NCBI GenBank assembly: GCA_944323935.1
Contig: CALUUJ010000008.1
Coordinates: 1-64,000, forward strand
Length of the DNA stretch: 64,000 bases
Reading direction: 5' to 3'
Source: Candidatus Gastranaerophilales bacterium
GTDB lineage: Bacteria > Cyanobacteriota > Vampirovibrionia > Gastranaerophilales > Gastranaerophilaceae
In this document: positions 63,624-64,000 of the stretch, in pieces
Numbering within the stretch: position 1 is the first letter of the stretch
Layout of the letters: each line of letters begins with the position of its first letter
The notes under the pieces: model-generated
Databases searched by the model: none
What the model saw: the letters and a program-made list of their open reading frames with translations, nothing else
Told to the model about the DNA's origin: nothing
Position numbers and translations under genes: made by a program

Positions 63624-63929
63624 ATGAAAAAGATAGAGAAATTAAAGATTAAAACATATGAGGAGTTTAAAGAGCAATTAAACAAAGTAAAGAAATCGCA
63701 TTCAGAGATTGTCTTATCATACTACAAGTACTGTCATTTGTATGACAAAGATGAAGATTTGGATTTCAATTTCTATAAAGATTTGATTTTAAAAGAGTTA
63801 GAGCCTTATGGATTAGAACCTATTAAAATTACAGATGATTTTGATTTGATTTTCAGATTTAAAAACAAAGCCGAAGCCGTTATACATATTAAACCATTTG
63901 GGATTGACTACCTCATATACAAAAAGTAA
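63624..63929 (+). CDS. Element protein of unknown function (101 residues)
   Basis: A 101-residue protein with a lysine-rich N-terminal helix ('KLKIKTYEEFKEQLNKVKKS') and a C-terminal region rich in aromatic and acidic residues ('LEPYGLEPIKITDDFDLIF'). No domain is recognised. Its ATG lies 1 nt after the stop of the preceding small gene, so they are coupled. Confidence 0.6.
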   Translation: MKKIEKLKIKTYEEFKEQLNKVKKSHSEIVLSYYKYCHLYDKDEDLDFNFYKDLILKELEPYGLEPIKITDDFDLIFRFKNKAEAVIHIKPFGIDYLIYKK

Positions 63930-63995
63930 TTGTGCCACAGTAGGTAAACTTTGTAGAAAATCTAAAAATTCCCTAAACAAAAAGAAAGGATAAAA

Positions 63996-64000
63996 ATGAG
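63996..64000 (+). CDS. Start of a further gene, cut by the window end
   Basis: An ATG at 63996 is preceded by GAAAGGA at 7 nt, the same ribosome site that fronts the other small genes of the element. Only the first codon is visible, so nothing can be said about the product. Confidence 0.4.

Overview
The window is strongly A+T-rich, densely packed chromosomal DNA that ends on the right in what looks like an integrated mobile element. It suggests an anaerobic, fermentative, diderm bacterium. It has a trimeric [FeFe]-hydrogenase, a 2-oxoacid:ferredoxin oxidoreductase, FixC/FixX, glutamate dehydrogenase, and LptC plus an LptA/OstA-like protein for LPS export. No photosynthesis or respiration genes are present. 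The low GC and a set of lineage-type proteins with a short N-terminal 'SF' motif make a gut Vampirovibrionia/Melainabacteria (Gastranaerophilales) member the best guess. That placement is inference from general knowledge, not a search result.

Layout. 1-12.6 kb: fixX-fixC (minus), amidase, gdhA, then a minus-strand group (DUF1292, ruvX, a HEAT-like protein and a stand-alone ClpX-type zinc finger). A plus-strand run follows: TPR lipoprotein, lgt, MCE/MlaD, upp, pgeF, SEC-C protein. nth faces it. 12.6-19.5 kb: EamA transporter, aminotransferase, korA-korB, VKOR-thioredoxin fusion, queH. 19.2-22.6 kb: GIY-YIG, dus and a large TPR protein (minus). 22.8-26.9 kb: hydC-hydB-hydA. 27-36.7 kb: Met-rich micro-ORF, lineage-type membrane proteins, zinc alcohol dehydrogenase, rph, metG, prfB, an ion transporter, lptA-like and lptC. 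36.7-42.3 kb: Fe-S oxidoreductase, tRNA-Phe with a 130-bp tandem duplication over its 3' end, HAD phosphatase, Pif1-like helicase, and a glycosyltransferase with a duplicated broken tail. 42.4-58 kb: protein-kinase-like protein, folP, ykgJ, uvrC, radical SAM, DUF815 ATPase, nucleotidyltransferase-like protein, proB-proA, WG-repeat protein, TOPRIM protein, pdxJ. 58.2-64 kb: tRNA-Asn with a large serine recombinase whose coding end runs into the tRNA, then accessory genes (orphan adenine methyltransferase, phage-type small proteins) separated by G-rich hairpins.

How the genes fit together. GdhA and the aminotransferase interconvert amino acids and 2-oxoacids. KorAB oxidises 2-oxoacids to acyl-CoA and reduced ferredoxin. 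HydABC can dispose of electrons from ferredoxin and NADH as H2. ProBA makes proline from glutamate. Lgt and LptC/LptA build the diderm envelope.

Most striking observations: many genes without a Shine-Dalgarno have a TATAAT-like box exactly 6-7 nt before the ATG (probable leaderless transcripts); a recurrent N-terminal SF motif sits on otherwise unrelated proteins, including a kinase-like one; a Met-rich 29-residue micro-ORF has its own promoter and terminator; an element is inserted at tRNA-Asn and leaves an A-C mismatch in the T stem; repeated G-rich hairpins lie in that element; and a 130-bp duplication overlaps tRNA-Phe.
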